Source of the DNA: Hibiscus mutabilis
Lineage: Eukaryota > Streptophyta > Magnoliopsida > Malvales > Malvaceae
Direction: 5' to 3'
Assembly (NCBI GenBank): GCA_019671005.1
Contig: CM033744.1
Location: 13,074,128 to 13,138,127, forward strand
Length of the DNA: 64,000 bases
The position numbers were made by a program, and so were the translations under genes. The notes under the pieces are model-generated. The model saw nothing but the letters and a program-made list of their open reading frames with translations. It ran no database searches and had not been told where the DNA came from. Every line of letters begins with the position of its first letter. The first letter of the stretch is position 1. Positions 53,846 through 64,000 of the stretch are shown piece by piece.

Positions 53846-55666
53846 AACAACCCATATTTCAAAATCTGAGGGTCGAACCCGAAGCATGGGCTTCGTGTGT
53901 GGGCTGAGAGTTGGGCCTTTGAGAGCTTTAGTGAGCTTGTTTTTTGTTGTTGGGCTTGAGATTTTGGTTGGGTGATGGGTTAGGAGGATGATGGAGGGGT
54001 AATGAGGTAATTACCTCTTTTTGAAGAGAGAATGAAAAGAGCTTCTTTAATTTTCTATAGAAAATCTTTTTTGTAAGATCATCTTATCCTTTGTCTTCTC
54101 TCTTCATCCATTCTCACCTTCCTATCAAGAACCAAAGCCAAAAGGTTCAATCTTTGTGGTTTAGAGTTTAAATTTTGGAATTTTAGTGAAGAGAGTTGTA
54201 GTCAGCTACCAAGGATCTACATTTTAGGGTAAGTTTCATCAAGTTTGGTGGTGGAAGAGAAGATGGGTTTAGTGGGGCTTTTTGAGGAAAATGGTTAGAG
54301 GGAGAGTCAATCTTGATTTTCTAGCTTAAGAGTAAGTTTTGGTTGGTTTTTCTTATTCTACAAAGTTGTAATTCGTTTTAAAACTTTCTTGTGTAGTGGA
54401 AGATGTTGGGAATTCTTCCAAGGAGCTTGGGAAGAAGAATGTTTGAGGGGCTTGGCTTGGAGGATTCTTTTCTAGCTTTTGAATCAAGGTTAGTACACTA
54501 CTAACTCCTTGGTTTCATGAACATCCTAAGGATGATGCTTTGTGTGCTTAAATTTCTAGGTTTCGATATCGGTACGTGAGGAGTCAGTACCGGTACCCAG
54601 TGTTCTGGGTTTTAAGAACACTGTTTCATTGGATGAACTGAGAGAGGGGTACTGGTACGGTGTTCAACATGTAACAGTACGCCTTGCAAAAGGGTATCAG
54701 TTTGGGTCAGCCCGTACTGGTACGTGAAGAGCAAATGAAATTCTGGTAAGCTCAAATTGTATCAGTACGCTATGAGTACCGGTACCCAAGGGTTATTGTA
54801 TCGATATACAAGGGCCAGTACCTGTACCTACCGGTAATCTAGCCGAAAAATATAATTTGAGTTTAAGGGGATGATGATTCGAGGACTATGGTCCAATAAG
54901 CTTCTAATGTGGCATAACAAATGGTAAAACTGAGAAACCGAGATTTAACCTCCATATATGAGCATAATGTGTAAATACTTGGCAAACCGTTGGTGATTGT
55001 TTATAATAGCAACCATAGGGATCCTTAGTGGATCGGGCAATGTTGTGTGTCATGTAAGGGCACTTGTATGGTAGAGTCACCCCTGATTGTTGGGATACAG
55101 ATACCTAGAGAGCGTGTTGCAACACCATGAGATGAGATCCTAGATGTACGTTCTTGAGGCTATATGACTTCGGGCCTCATCCGATGATACTCGATGAGAG
55201 ATTCTGAGTACGAGTGTATGTTCCTGAGACTGTGTGACACCGGGCCTCACTCCAGGTTTGCTTGGTATGATGTATATGTGTTGTGTGAGATTAATGTATC
55301 CTTGTTGCTTGCTATGTGTTTAGACAGCTAAAGGTATAGCCATATATTATTTTATTGCCATTATATCATCTTTAGCTACATGCCCATATTTACTATTTGC
55401 ATGAAGCATGGTTGAGTGGAAGTGTATCCACTAAGCTTTATTAGCTCAGTGTTTGTAATTGTTGTTTTCGTTTGCAATTTAGTAGGTTGGTGTGCATTGT
55501 TGGAGCACCATCGGAGTAGGACTTTAGCATCGACTTGTTTTGAGTATAATACTTATATTATTTGGGCTATGTATTCGTAGGACCCTATGTTTTGTATTGT
55601 AAATCATATTTTGGATTTGAATCACGAGTCAAATGCTTTTAATCATGTATTTTAAAATAGGGCTCC
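53843..55666 (+). repeat. Chromovirus-type LTR segment, plus orientation
   Basis: Starts TGTAACAACCCATATTTC, similar to the LTR start at 61239. It contains a GTAC array (54563-54833) and a pair of TGAGGC...GCCTCA stem-loop repeats (55155-55260), and closes near 55666 against the next LTR. No internal coding follows, so it is a solo or truncated LTR of a gypsy family related to the next element. The end is uncertain. Confidence 0.55.
54563..54833. repeat. GTAC / CGGTAC array C
   Basis: About thirteen GTAC cores in about 270 bp, in words such as TATCGGTACGTG, CAGTACCGGTACCC and CCGTACTGGTACGTG. Confidence 0.8.
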
Positions 55667-56094
55667 TATAACCCCCTCTACCTGGCCTAGACGCCCGGCC
55701 GAACTGAGAGAACTACATTAGGTTTGCCGAAGCAAACTGGAGAAAAATATGAAGACCGGTCCATTTTTTGTTTTATCTTATCTAGATGCATATTATAAAT
55801 CCTAAGTGTACATGCTTGCAGCGGGTGAAAACTCAACTCAACCAGGCATCGAATCGACACCCAATTGATCACACTGGAAATTTAAGGACCAAATTGCAAA
55901 TTCATAAAACTGTAGGGTCTTAGCTCATTTTTATGTTACCAATCTTTAATTATGCAGGTTTCATGCTTACATGTCAAAAATCAAGTCAAAAATGTCATCT
56001 AAACTCATTCAATTGCATCCACAACATTCAGGGACCAAAGCATAAGAAAACAAAACCGAACTTCCATGAGATTAACTGATTTAATAGCCAGCCA

Positions 56095-56380
56095 TATCGA
56101 TACGAGGGCAACGTATCGATATGCTACTTGTTATCGTCCAGTCCTGTTCTAGTACACCGTGTACCGTACCGATATGCTTGGTTTAATTAAAAGTCCAATT
56201 TAAGAAGACTTAACAGCCGTACCGATACAGATACTAGGTGTTTCGGTACACATGTTTGTCTCAAAAAGCAACTTTCCAGTGGCGTGAAACCGTACTGGTA
56301 CGCCTTAGCCTATACCAAAACCCAAAGCCTATTCTTGCCTAGCTGTACCAATATGGTCCCTTGAGTATCGGTACGTCTAG
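56095..56380. repeat. GTAC / CGTACCGATACG array D
   Basis: About nine GTAC cores and variants such as ACGTATCGATATG, CCGTACCGATACAG and AACCGTACTGGTACGCC in the chromovirus LTR. Confidence 0.8.
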
Positions 56381-57283
56381 GACTGTAATGTCAACTTCAG
56401 CTGGTTTTTCACCCGAATCTAAATGCATTTAGATCCTAACACGCCATATACATGCATACAAACATCTATCATAACATACTCCATCTTTTGCACAAGACTT
56501 AGCAACCATAACAACTCAATTACTTCCAAAAGATCAATCCATAGGCATGCTCCCTAAAACACTCACCAAACATACCAAAACATTCAAATGAACACTTCCC
56601 ATCATACGCAACATTCCAACATTTTTCTAGTACCATAATCAACATGATAGACTCGTCATAGCATAGTATTCAACCAAAGCTATCTAGATGCATACCTAAG
56701 TAATCACCTAGCATCAGTCATAAGCAAAACCATTATCAAGTTCATCATCAATAATCCAAGTCCAAACACAGCATTAACCATGCTAAAAAATCAGGGGGAA
56801 AACAGAATTACATATCCCAAAAACATGGCGAACACATTGCCTTATTATCCGGAAACTTAAACAGAGTTCATACTCAAAGTAGTCTTTGTCTTTGGATCAC
56901 TTAAGCTTTGCCTTTGCAACCCTAAAACTTCAATGCTCTAAATCATTAAGAAAAAGAAAGCGTAAGCACACATGCTTAGTGAGGATGCTCATAAAACAAT
57001 GATGCAATTTAAACCATTTGAAACCCAACACTTGTTTTCATAACGTGCTTATGACCAAAGCACTTTTCATTGTTTCAACCGAAGCAATGCATAATAACCT
57101 TTATGCAACAACATATACATAATCCATGCTTAGATCCCAAAGCATTAAATCATAAACCACGCTTAAATCCCAAAGCATTATAAAGTAGGTTCAATACATG
57201 AACTTTCACATATATTGGCATTTATAGTGACCCAGATAGACTACCCTCTATCCACACAAATCGGATACACGGATCTCTCATAC

Positions 57284-57510
57284 CATGCCTAGTTAAGCCG
57301 CATGATATCCCAAACCTTGCCTAGTTAAACCGCAAGATTTGAAACCCTCGCCTTGTTAAAACGCGAGCTTAACACCCTTGCCTAGTTACAACGCAAGTTT
57401 ACCGACCTTGCCTAGTTAAACCGCAAGATTACCATCAATTTGGGCTGCCTAGTTAAACCGCATGCCCCAAATAAGGTCCCAACAGTCTGAGTGGCCTTGT
57501 TAAACTGCCA
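57284..57510 (-). repeat. Array of seven stem-loops with a constant 11-nt loop
   Basis: Stems: CATGC/GCATG (57284-57304), CTTGC/GCAAG (57316-57336), CTCGC/GCGAG (57347-57367), CTTGC/GCAAG (57377-57397), CTTGC/GCAAG (57407-57427), GGGC-TGC/GCA-T-GCCC (57442-57467) and TGGC/GCCA (57492-57510). Every loop is 11 nt with consensus CTAGTTAAACC. Different stems remain perfectly paired, apart from one bulged T in the sixth. Confidence 0.9.
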
Positions 57511-59204
57511 TACCTTAAGAACCCATGGCCACAATCGATTTTGTTCATATTTTATAGTGCACTTTTAATCCTATGGCATGCCAACTATATCCGATTGTTT
57601 TCTTACCTTGTCACATAGCCAATATATCATTTCCAAAACCATTTACTCATTGTTTTACAATGCATTAACAAAATTACCACATATACAAGCCACATTGCTA
57701 AAGCAATATCACCATTCCCGACCGAAATGAAAACCAATGCTTACTAGCATTTATCATACTTTTAAACCCCTGCATATGTACTTAAATCAGGTATTTCCAG
57801 TAAGTAAATCCAACCATGTTTAACACCAAACATGAAATCAACATGCTCATATCCAAACCGATATTCAAAAGCGAAATAAGTGAAACTTACTTTTGAGCCT
57901 AGGTAAGCGTTTCAAGCTTATCCTAAACTCCCAACAACCTTTATTAAACCTTTTAATGGTGTTCAATATAGTTTCCACTCACCGATACGCCTCGCTTTGC
58001 TCACCAACACGAATCAAGCTTCCGGCAAGCCACAAACAACGTCAAGCTTCGTCTCTTTGATTATCCCCTGTTTTAACCACATAAAACCAGAAGGAAAATG
58101 CATCATTATGCATTCTAACCATTGTCTACAAGCAATTACCCGCAACTCTCAAGTTGCCCACTCAAAACCTATCTGAAACATACCGAAATCATCATCAAAC
58201 ACTTCCGAAACTTAACCCAGCCATACTACAACGATTCAATACATCAAACATCATCAATAAACACTTAAAAACATGATTAATTCATCCAAATACTTCCATC
58301 AACTACACAACCACCTCAATACCACAAAAACACAAATCTACCAACCTTAACAACTGGGGATTCATTGTTAAAATAAACTTAATCAACAATATAATACATC
58401 CAAAATATGATTAAAAACAATCCTCAACACTGGAAAACAGATCCAATTTGGATCATTCACAATTTCATCAATTTTACCCAATTAAATCAATATAAAACAC
58501 AAAATCAGATTATAAACTATAAATCAAGGATCAAATACTTGGAAATATCAATAAAGAACCATTCAATAGAGGAGATCACAAACCTTACCTATATTGTGTG
58601 ATTTCCCCCTTCAATTGATTGTTTAAAGCTAGGAAAACACAAGATTTCTATGAGGTTTTGTAAATCAATGTTAAAGAATCAATTGTAAATCAAGAATCCA
58701 AGTAAAAAGATCTCTCACCTCTGGATTTTGATGAAAACTAGATTGTTTGGCAGAAAAGAAGTGGAGAGAAAAAGTTGAAAGAAAAGTTACGTCAAATTTC
58801 CTTTAATCAATAACTAACTTTTTAATATCAAAACTCTTTTAATTATTTATAAACCACATGTTTAAAATGACTTAATTGAAGCGACAAACCATCAGCCAAA
58901 ACATGGTAATATAGCTCCTTAAGGATTCTAAGAATTTGACCCTTTTCAATTTAGTCACCTTTTAAAAACAGTTTTCAAAAATTACATTTTGGTCACTAAC
59001 CAAAATGTCATCCTTTCAAATCTCATTTCCAAAAATTGATTTGACCAATATTAATCATATATTTAAAGATGATTTTTAACCATTTCCCATTTTTTAATCT
59101 CACCGAAAATATTTAATCCCAATTTCGACTCGAATCCCTAATCTGGTCCACTGGAACGTCTAACAAACCTTAAAAACATCTAAGCCCAAAACTGGTGTGT
59201 TACA

Positions 59205-59221
59205 ACTCTCCCCCACTTAAG
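59205..59221 (-). other. Chromovirus polypurine tract
   Basis: The minus strand CTTAAGTGGGGGAGAGT lies directly before the LTR start TGTAACAC. Confidence 0.75.
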
Positions 59222-59226
59222 AAATT

Positions 59227-60285
59227 TCATCCTCGAAATTTACCTGGAGGAAACAAATACAGAAATTGCTCTAACATGTCCGCCTTGCTTTCCCAAGTGG
59301 CTTCCTCGACACCACGGTGTCGCCACAAGACCTTAACAAGCTCAATCGTCTTACCATGAAGAAATTTGCTGCTGGAATCAAGGATTTCCACTGGTTCCTC
59401 ATCATAGGATAAATCTGGCCTCAATTCTATATGCTCCACTGGCATAACATGCGAGGGATCCGACCGATACCTCCGTAACATAGATACATAGAACACATAA
59501 TGTATTTTCTCCAACTCAGGAGGCAACCTCAACCGATAAGCCACAAAACCAACACGCTCAACAACCTTGTATGGTCTAATAAATCTTAGACTAATCTTAC
59601 CCTTACGTCCGAACCGCATCACCTTCTTCCACGGCAGCACTTTCAAGAACATGCGATCACCCACCGTATATTCCATTTTCCTATGCCTCAAATCCGCGTA
59701 AGATTTCTTCCGATCTGCAGCCACTTTCAAGCGATCACACATAAGCTTCACCTTTTCATCCGTGTCTTTTAACACATCCGGCAAGGAAACATGCTTTTCG
59801 CCTACCTCAGCCAAACACAAGGGCGTATGACACCTCCGGCCATACAATGCCTCATACGGTGCCATCTGTATACTCGCTTGGCAACTGTTGTTATAAGAAA
59901 ACTCAACTAAAGGTAAATGCTTCTCCCAGGTTCCTTGGAACTCAAAAATGAAACCTCTCAACATATCCTCCAAAACCTGGATAACCCGCTCAGACTGACC
60001 ATCCGACTGAGGATGATATGCGGTGCTGAAATTCAATCTTATACCCAAAGCCCAGTACAAACTTACCCAAAACCTCAATATAAACCTCAAATCCCTATCC
60101 GAAACAATGGACTTCGGTACCCCGCGCAAACGCACAATCTCAGCAATATACAAATTTGCCAACTTGTCCAGCGTATATGTCGTATGCACTGGCAGAAAAT
60201 GTGCACACTTTGTAAACCGATCCACAATCACCCAAATGAAGTCCTTTTTAGCTGATGTTAAAGGTAACCCTGACACAAAATCCAT
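59227..60285 (-). pseudogene. Chromovirus integrase with C-terminal chromodomain
   Basis: A 352-codon open frame beginning MDFVSGLPLTSAKKDFIWVI (first catalytic D). It has SIVSDRDLRFILRFWVSLYW (second D) and YHPQSDGQSERVIQVLEDML (catalytic E), so the DDE set is complete. TPLCLAEVGEK and the GKISLRFIRPYKVVERVGFV/AYRLRLPPELEKIHYVFYVS block follow, typical of gypsy integrase C-termini. The last about 55 residues (EEPVEILDSS...WRHRGVEEATWESKADMLEQ) form a chromodomain, which in this group steers insertion toward particular chromatin. The HHCC finger upstream (60629-60438) is separated by a frameshift, so the full enzyme is broken. Confidence 0.88.
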
Positions 60286-60629
60286 GGTGATTCTCCCTCA
60301 TTTCCATTCTGGAATTCTCAACGGTTGCAACAACCCGGATGGAAACTGATGTTCAGCCTTGACCCGCTGACATACCATGCACATGGAAATAAACTCAGCC
60401 ATATTTTTTTTCAAACCAACCCAGTAGTATGCCTCTTTCAACCCTCAATACATTTCACACTACCATGATGCATAGAAAAAGGGCTAGAATGTACCTCAAT
60501 CAAAATAGTGTGCCTTGACTCTGGATCATCTGGCACCACTATTCGACCCTTGAAACACAGAACTCCATCATCCTCAAAAAGAAAGTTCATCGAATTACCC
60601 TCCGATATGTCCTTAACATGCTCAACCAA
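60286..60629 (-). pseudogene. Chromovirus integrase zinc-finger region (frameshifted)
   Basis: Frame 60629-60438 ends in ILIEVHSSPFSMHHGSVKCI, the H-H half of the HHCC finger. The C-C half (CMVCQRVKAEHQ-like) is readable in another frame near 60350-60390, just before MDFVSG. At least one indel lies between them. Confidence 0.7.
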
Positions 60630-61246
60630 GGAATCACCAAAGGTTGCTTAGCTTTAATCAAATGTGACAACATAGGCTTAACTTGCAATTCAGCCAACAA
60701 ACCACTTTCCCGTGTCACACTCAACCTTGTGAACATAGCTCTAAGCTCAACCGCAACCTTACGGCTCAACGCATCCGCAACTATATTGGCTTTTCCAGGA
60801 TGATACTCAATCGTTAAATCGTAATCCTTAAGCAACTCCAACCATCTACGTTGCCTAAGGTTCAAATCCTCCTGAGACATCAAATACTTCAAACTCTTAT
60901 GGTCCGTGTAAACAACACACTTCTCACCATAGAGATAATGTCTCCAGATTTTCAAGGCAAACACTACAACTGCAAGCTCCAAATTATGAGTTGGATAATC
61001 GCGCTTATAAAACTTCAGTTGCCTCGATGCATAGGCCACAACCTTACCATCTTGCATCAGCACACATCCCAACCCCATGTAAGATGCATCACTATAAATC
61101 ACAAACTCCTTCCCAGATTCAAGTTGGATCAACATAGGAGCATGTGTCAAAACTTCCTTCAACCTCTCGAAACTATGTTGTTGTTTCTCCGTCCACACAT
61201 AGGGAACATTCTTTTGCAACAACTTCATCAACGGTGCTTGTAACAC
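60587..61246 (-). pseudogene. Chromovirus RT end and RNase H, cut at 61238
   Basis: It begins at the junction with APLMKLLQKNVPYVWTEKQQ (RT tether). It continues through FVIYSDASYMGLGCVLMQDG (RNase H D), YPTHNLELAVVVFALKIWRH (E), CVVYTDHKSLKYLMSQEDLN (D) and YHPGKANIVADALSRK (D), so all four acidic positions are kept. The RT catalytic part is missing because the second LTR starts at 61239. The first codons of the nominal frame come from that LTR. Confidence 0.88.
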
Positions 61247-62952
61247 CCCAGTTTTAGGGCTTAGCAGTTTAGTGGGTTATTAGGCGGTTCGGTGGACCGA
61301 AGTAGAGATTCGAGTCAGTTTCAGGATCGTATATTTTCGGTGTGGGAAAAATTATGGAAAATGGTTAAAAATCATGTTTTAATATATGATTAATTTTGGT
61401 GGAATCAATTTTGGAAAATGATATTGGGAGGTGTGACATTTTGTCTAGTGACCAAAATGCAACTTTTGAAAACTGTTTTTAAAGTGACTAAATCTTAGAA
61501 TCCTTAAGGAGCTATTTTACCAATTTTTTTGATGGTGATTTCTCTCTTCAATTAAATCATTTTAACATGTGTTTTAAAAGTTAATTAAAAGGGATTTTAG
61601 ATATTAAAGTTAGTTATTTGGTTTTAATGAAAATTGACGTAACTTTTCTCTCCACTTCTTTTCTGCCAAACACTCAAATTTCATCAAAAACCATAGGTAC
61701 GAGATCAATTTTACTCAGAATCTTGATCTACAATTGATTATTTAACTTTGATTTACAAAATCTTATTGAAATCTTGTGTTTTCCTAGTTTTAAACAAGCC
61801 AATTGAGGGAGAAATCCAACAATAGGGGTAAGGTTCGTGATCTCCTCTATTGAATGGTTCTTTATTGATATTCCCAAGTATTTGATCCTTGATTTATGGT
61901 TTATAATTTGATTTTGTGTTTTTTATATTGAATTAATTGATTTAATTGGGTAAGATTGATGAAATAGTGAAAGATCCAGATTGGATCTGTTTTCCAGTGA
62001 TGTAGATTGATTTTGAACATATTATGGATGTATAATAATGTTGATAAGTCATTTTTGTTAATGGAATCCCGAAACTCTTGAATCTCTATTTTTTTAGGTT
62101 GTTAAACTTGTGTTTTTGTGGAGTTGTGGTGGTTGTTTGGTTGCTGGAGGTGTTAGGTTGTTTTGATTCTGTTTTTAGATGTGTTTTGATGATAACAGTG
62201 GTGCTAGGTTGATAGATGTTGGCTGGGTTATGAATCGAAGTGTTTTGGTTATGTTTTCGGTTGTTGTGGAGGGTTAATTGTGAGAGTTTTGTGGGAATCC
62301 GAGAAGGATTGTGGTTGCTGTTTTTAGAATGCATTATGATGCATTAATCCTTTGTGGTTTTGTGGTAAAAGTAGGGGAGGTTGATTCGAAAGTAAGTGGA
62401 GAAGCGTAGGAGGCTTCAGATACTCATTTTTGCATCGGCAAATCGAGGTTTCGTGTGATGGTGAGTGAAAATGTGGATTCCAGCGTTGGGATGTTTTAAA
62501 AATGGTTTTTGGGAGTTTAGGTAGAGCTTGAAATGCTTATCTAAGCTCGGAAGTAAGTAAAGTGGTTTTACTCTCTCGGTCGTGCTAGTTTGAAATGGTT
62601 TTATGCACTTGTTTTGATTTACATTGTACCTACTATTTAAGTGTGATTTAAAGTATTTGATGTACTGTTTTTAAGCATGTTTTGCTGAAGGATGCACATG
62701 GTAAGTGATCCTTGTAAGTATGGTTTATACTTGTGTTTTAAAGCATGGTTGTTGCTTTGGAAAGGGCATGGTTTAATGCTTGTTAAAAATAGTGAGGTAA
62801 ATGTTTTTTGGTTAATTATATTGGCAAGTGATGTGGTTTTAAAATTGTTATCAGATATAGTTGGCCGACCATAGGATTGAGTGCACTGTAAAATAAGTCG
62901 CCTTGGATGTTGAGGGGTTTATAAGGTGTACCGAATACTCTATCCAAGTACC

Positions 62953-63087
62953 CTAACGGTAGAGGGGTTAAATAGTAACGAATACTCCCGTTAGTGGGTT
63001 AAACATCTAACCGATGAGAGGGATTGGTATCCCTGTGGGTTGAGAGTGTACCCGATTGTTATTGTACCGCGATTGTGATTGTATCGC
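62953..63087 (+). repeat. Stem-loop series in the plus-strand chromovirus LTR
   Basis: CTAACGG/CCGTTAG (62953-62994), GGTT/AACC (62997-63012), GGGAT/ATCCC (63020-63033), GGGT/ACCC (63037-63053, 9-nt loop) and GCGAT/ATCGC (63069-63087, 9-nt loop TGTGATTGT). It occupies the position of the seven-hairpin array of the other LTR but with different loops. Confidence 0.7.
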
Positions 63088-63924
63088 TATTCCGGTTGAG
63101 ATGGCTTGAAGTGTTGGGTTAACTCTTGTTGAATCCGTGTATCCAATGAACTCTTTTGTTAATGGATTTGTTAAATATCACTTGAAAGCCAATATAATTG
63201 TTAATGCATCATCGAAATGGTTTATGTTGTATATTGTGATTTATACATGTTTTCTCCTTAAGCTTTGCATTTGGTAATAATGCATGGGAAGGCTTAAGTA
63301 GAGGGTTAGCAATGTGACTTGCTATTGGTTAATGATACATGTAGCATATGGTTCGATATGTTGGTTTTAATGTTGTAAGTGCATGTTTTAAAAGATGATG
63401 CTGAGAAATGGTTTAAAATGCATTGATGGTGTTTTGTTCTGAGATTTCCGCACTAAGCCTTGTGTGCTTACACTCTTTTTGTCCATCAATGCAGATAATT
63501 AAAGTTTCGGAAGGCAGCAAGAAGCAAGGGGATCTTGGCAAGACTTGGTTCCAAAGTATGTTAGAGACTAGACTATAATGAATAAGGGCAATGAGGTACT
63601 TGTTATGATTTGGGAGATGTTTTGGGGAACTCTTTGTTTGAGCATGATTCTTAGGTTGCTTTTGGTTTGTAAATGGCCTTTAAAGATTGATTTTGGTGCT
63701 GGTTTGTCTTTTGGTATATTGTATGGATGCAACTTTAGGAAGCATGCCTATAGATTTCCATTCGATGCATGAAGCCTTGTTGTGTTGTTAGATTTGTGTT
63801 GCTAGGTTACTTATGGTATGTTTGACATGTTGGTATGGTGCTATAAGCATGTTGGAATGGTTTGAGAATGGTTTGAGAATGTTTTTGGGTTGAAAAATCA
63901 GCAATTTATGGCATTACAAGTCCA

Positions 63925-64000
63925 GTCGTACCATATGCGAGGAACCGTATCGGTACAGCTAGGCATTTTCTAGCCTAAGGGATCGGTACGCGTACGGGAG
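63925..64000. repeat. GTAC array E (cut by window end)
   Basis: GTCGTACCATATGC, CCGTATCGGTACAGC and GATCGGTACGCGTACGGG: four GTAC cores in under 80 bp. This is the start of the array equivalent to D. Confidence 0.75.

Larger units (their letters stand above)
55667..59204 (-). repeat. 3' LTR of the chromovirus element
   Basis: In element orientation it begins TGTAACACACCAGTTTTGGG at 59204, and aligns over long stretches with the plus-strand sequence from 61239. It contains array D (56095-56380) and the seven-hairpin array (57284-57510). The LTR is about 3.5 kb. Confidence 0.75.
55667..61238 (-). mobile_element. Chromovirus (Tekay-like gypsy) element, 3' part
   Basis: A minus-strand element of which the 3' LTR (about 55667-59204), purine tract (complement of 59205-59221) and 3' half of pol (59227-61246) are in the window. 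The left LTR terminus reads TATAACCCCC where TGTAACACCC is expected. At 61238 the coding sequence stops abruptly at a second LTR in the opposite orientation. Long LTRs and a C-terminal chromodomain point to the Tekay/Del lineage. Confidence 0.8.
61239..64000 (+). repeat. Second chromovirus LTR in opposite orientation (runs off window)
   Basis: Starts TGTAACACCCCAGTTTTAGG and aligns with the reverse complement of the LTR ending at 59204, for example GACCAAAATGCAACTTTTG and TCTTAGAATCCTTAAGGAGC. It contains its own stem-loop series (62953-63087) and array E near the window end. The rest of this element lies beyond 64000. It is most simply the 5' LTR of a separate plus-strand element of the same family inserted into the RT region of the minus-strand one. 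Confidence 0.75.

Noticed and set aside
57284..57510. CRISPR-like regularly spaced repeats
   Set aside because: The repeated part is the 11-nt loop within hairpins, there are no long conserved repeats with unique spacers, and the context is a plant LTR.
59917..60349. Plus-strand frames over the chromovirus integrase
   Set aside because: Antisense shadows of the integrase frame with its complete DDE set.

Overview
This window is nuclear DNA of a flowering plant. The evidence is one intact host gene with 32 exons and GT-AG introns, a background of LTR retrotransposons and miniature transposons, and AT-rich spacers. The host protein is a plant exportin-1. Together with an Ogre-type element carrying an ORF1, this fits a eudicot, most likely Malvales (cotton/cacao relatives). 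The taxon is inferred from family resemblance only.

Layout. 1-9.1 kb: two long-TIR DNA transposons (1-1256 and about 1683-2842), a gag-only copia-type LTR element (3103-7233, minus strand), a LINE RNase H relic (7486-7855, plus), and a third long-TIR element (8351-9089) just upstream of the gene. 9.8-29.9 kb: the XPO1/CRM1 nuclear export receptor gene, plus strand, 32 exons, 3,231 bp of coding sequence, 1,076 residues, no frame break. Three short-LTR copia elements sit in its introns 6, 15 and 17. All three are antisense to the gene and each has a perfect 5-bp target-site duplication. 31.1-50.7 kb: an old plus-strand copia relic whose 3' LTR was split by an 18.55-kb Ogre/Tat-like gypsy element (32052-50601, minus strand, LTRs of 3.16 and 3.47 kb, duplication GTTGC). 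50.7-53.8 kb: a host-gene-like exon fragment and a nest of small TIR elements. 53.8-64 kb: chromovirus (gypsy) material, made of a plus-strand LTR-like segment, a minus-strand 3' LTR with integrase-chromodomain and RNase H coding sequence, and a second LTR in the opposite orientation that runs off the window.

How it fits together. The only gene likely to make a host protein is XPO1, the RanGTP-dependent receptor that exports leucine-rich NES cargoes from the nucleus. Its introns 6, 15 and 17 have been lengthened by about 9.1 kb of retrotransposon without altering the coding sequence. Everything else is transposon-derived and mostly broken.

Most unusual structure. (a) A row of seven small stem-loops at 57284-57510, inside a chromovirus LTR, keeps the loop length (11 nt) and loop sequence while the stem sequences change in a paired manner. 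(b) Dense arrays of near-palindromic CGTATCGRTACG/GTAC words occur in LTRs of otherwise unrelated elements: the copia-type gag-only element and the chromovirus LTRs. (c) tRNA-like A/B-box segments lie in the inverted arms of two TIR structures. (d) An imperfect palindrome covers the junction between the polypurine tract and the 3' LTR of the Ogre element.
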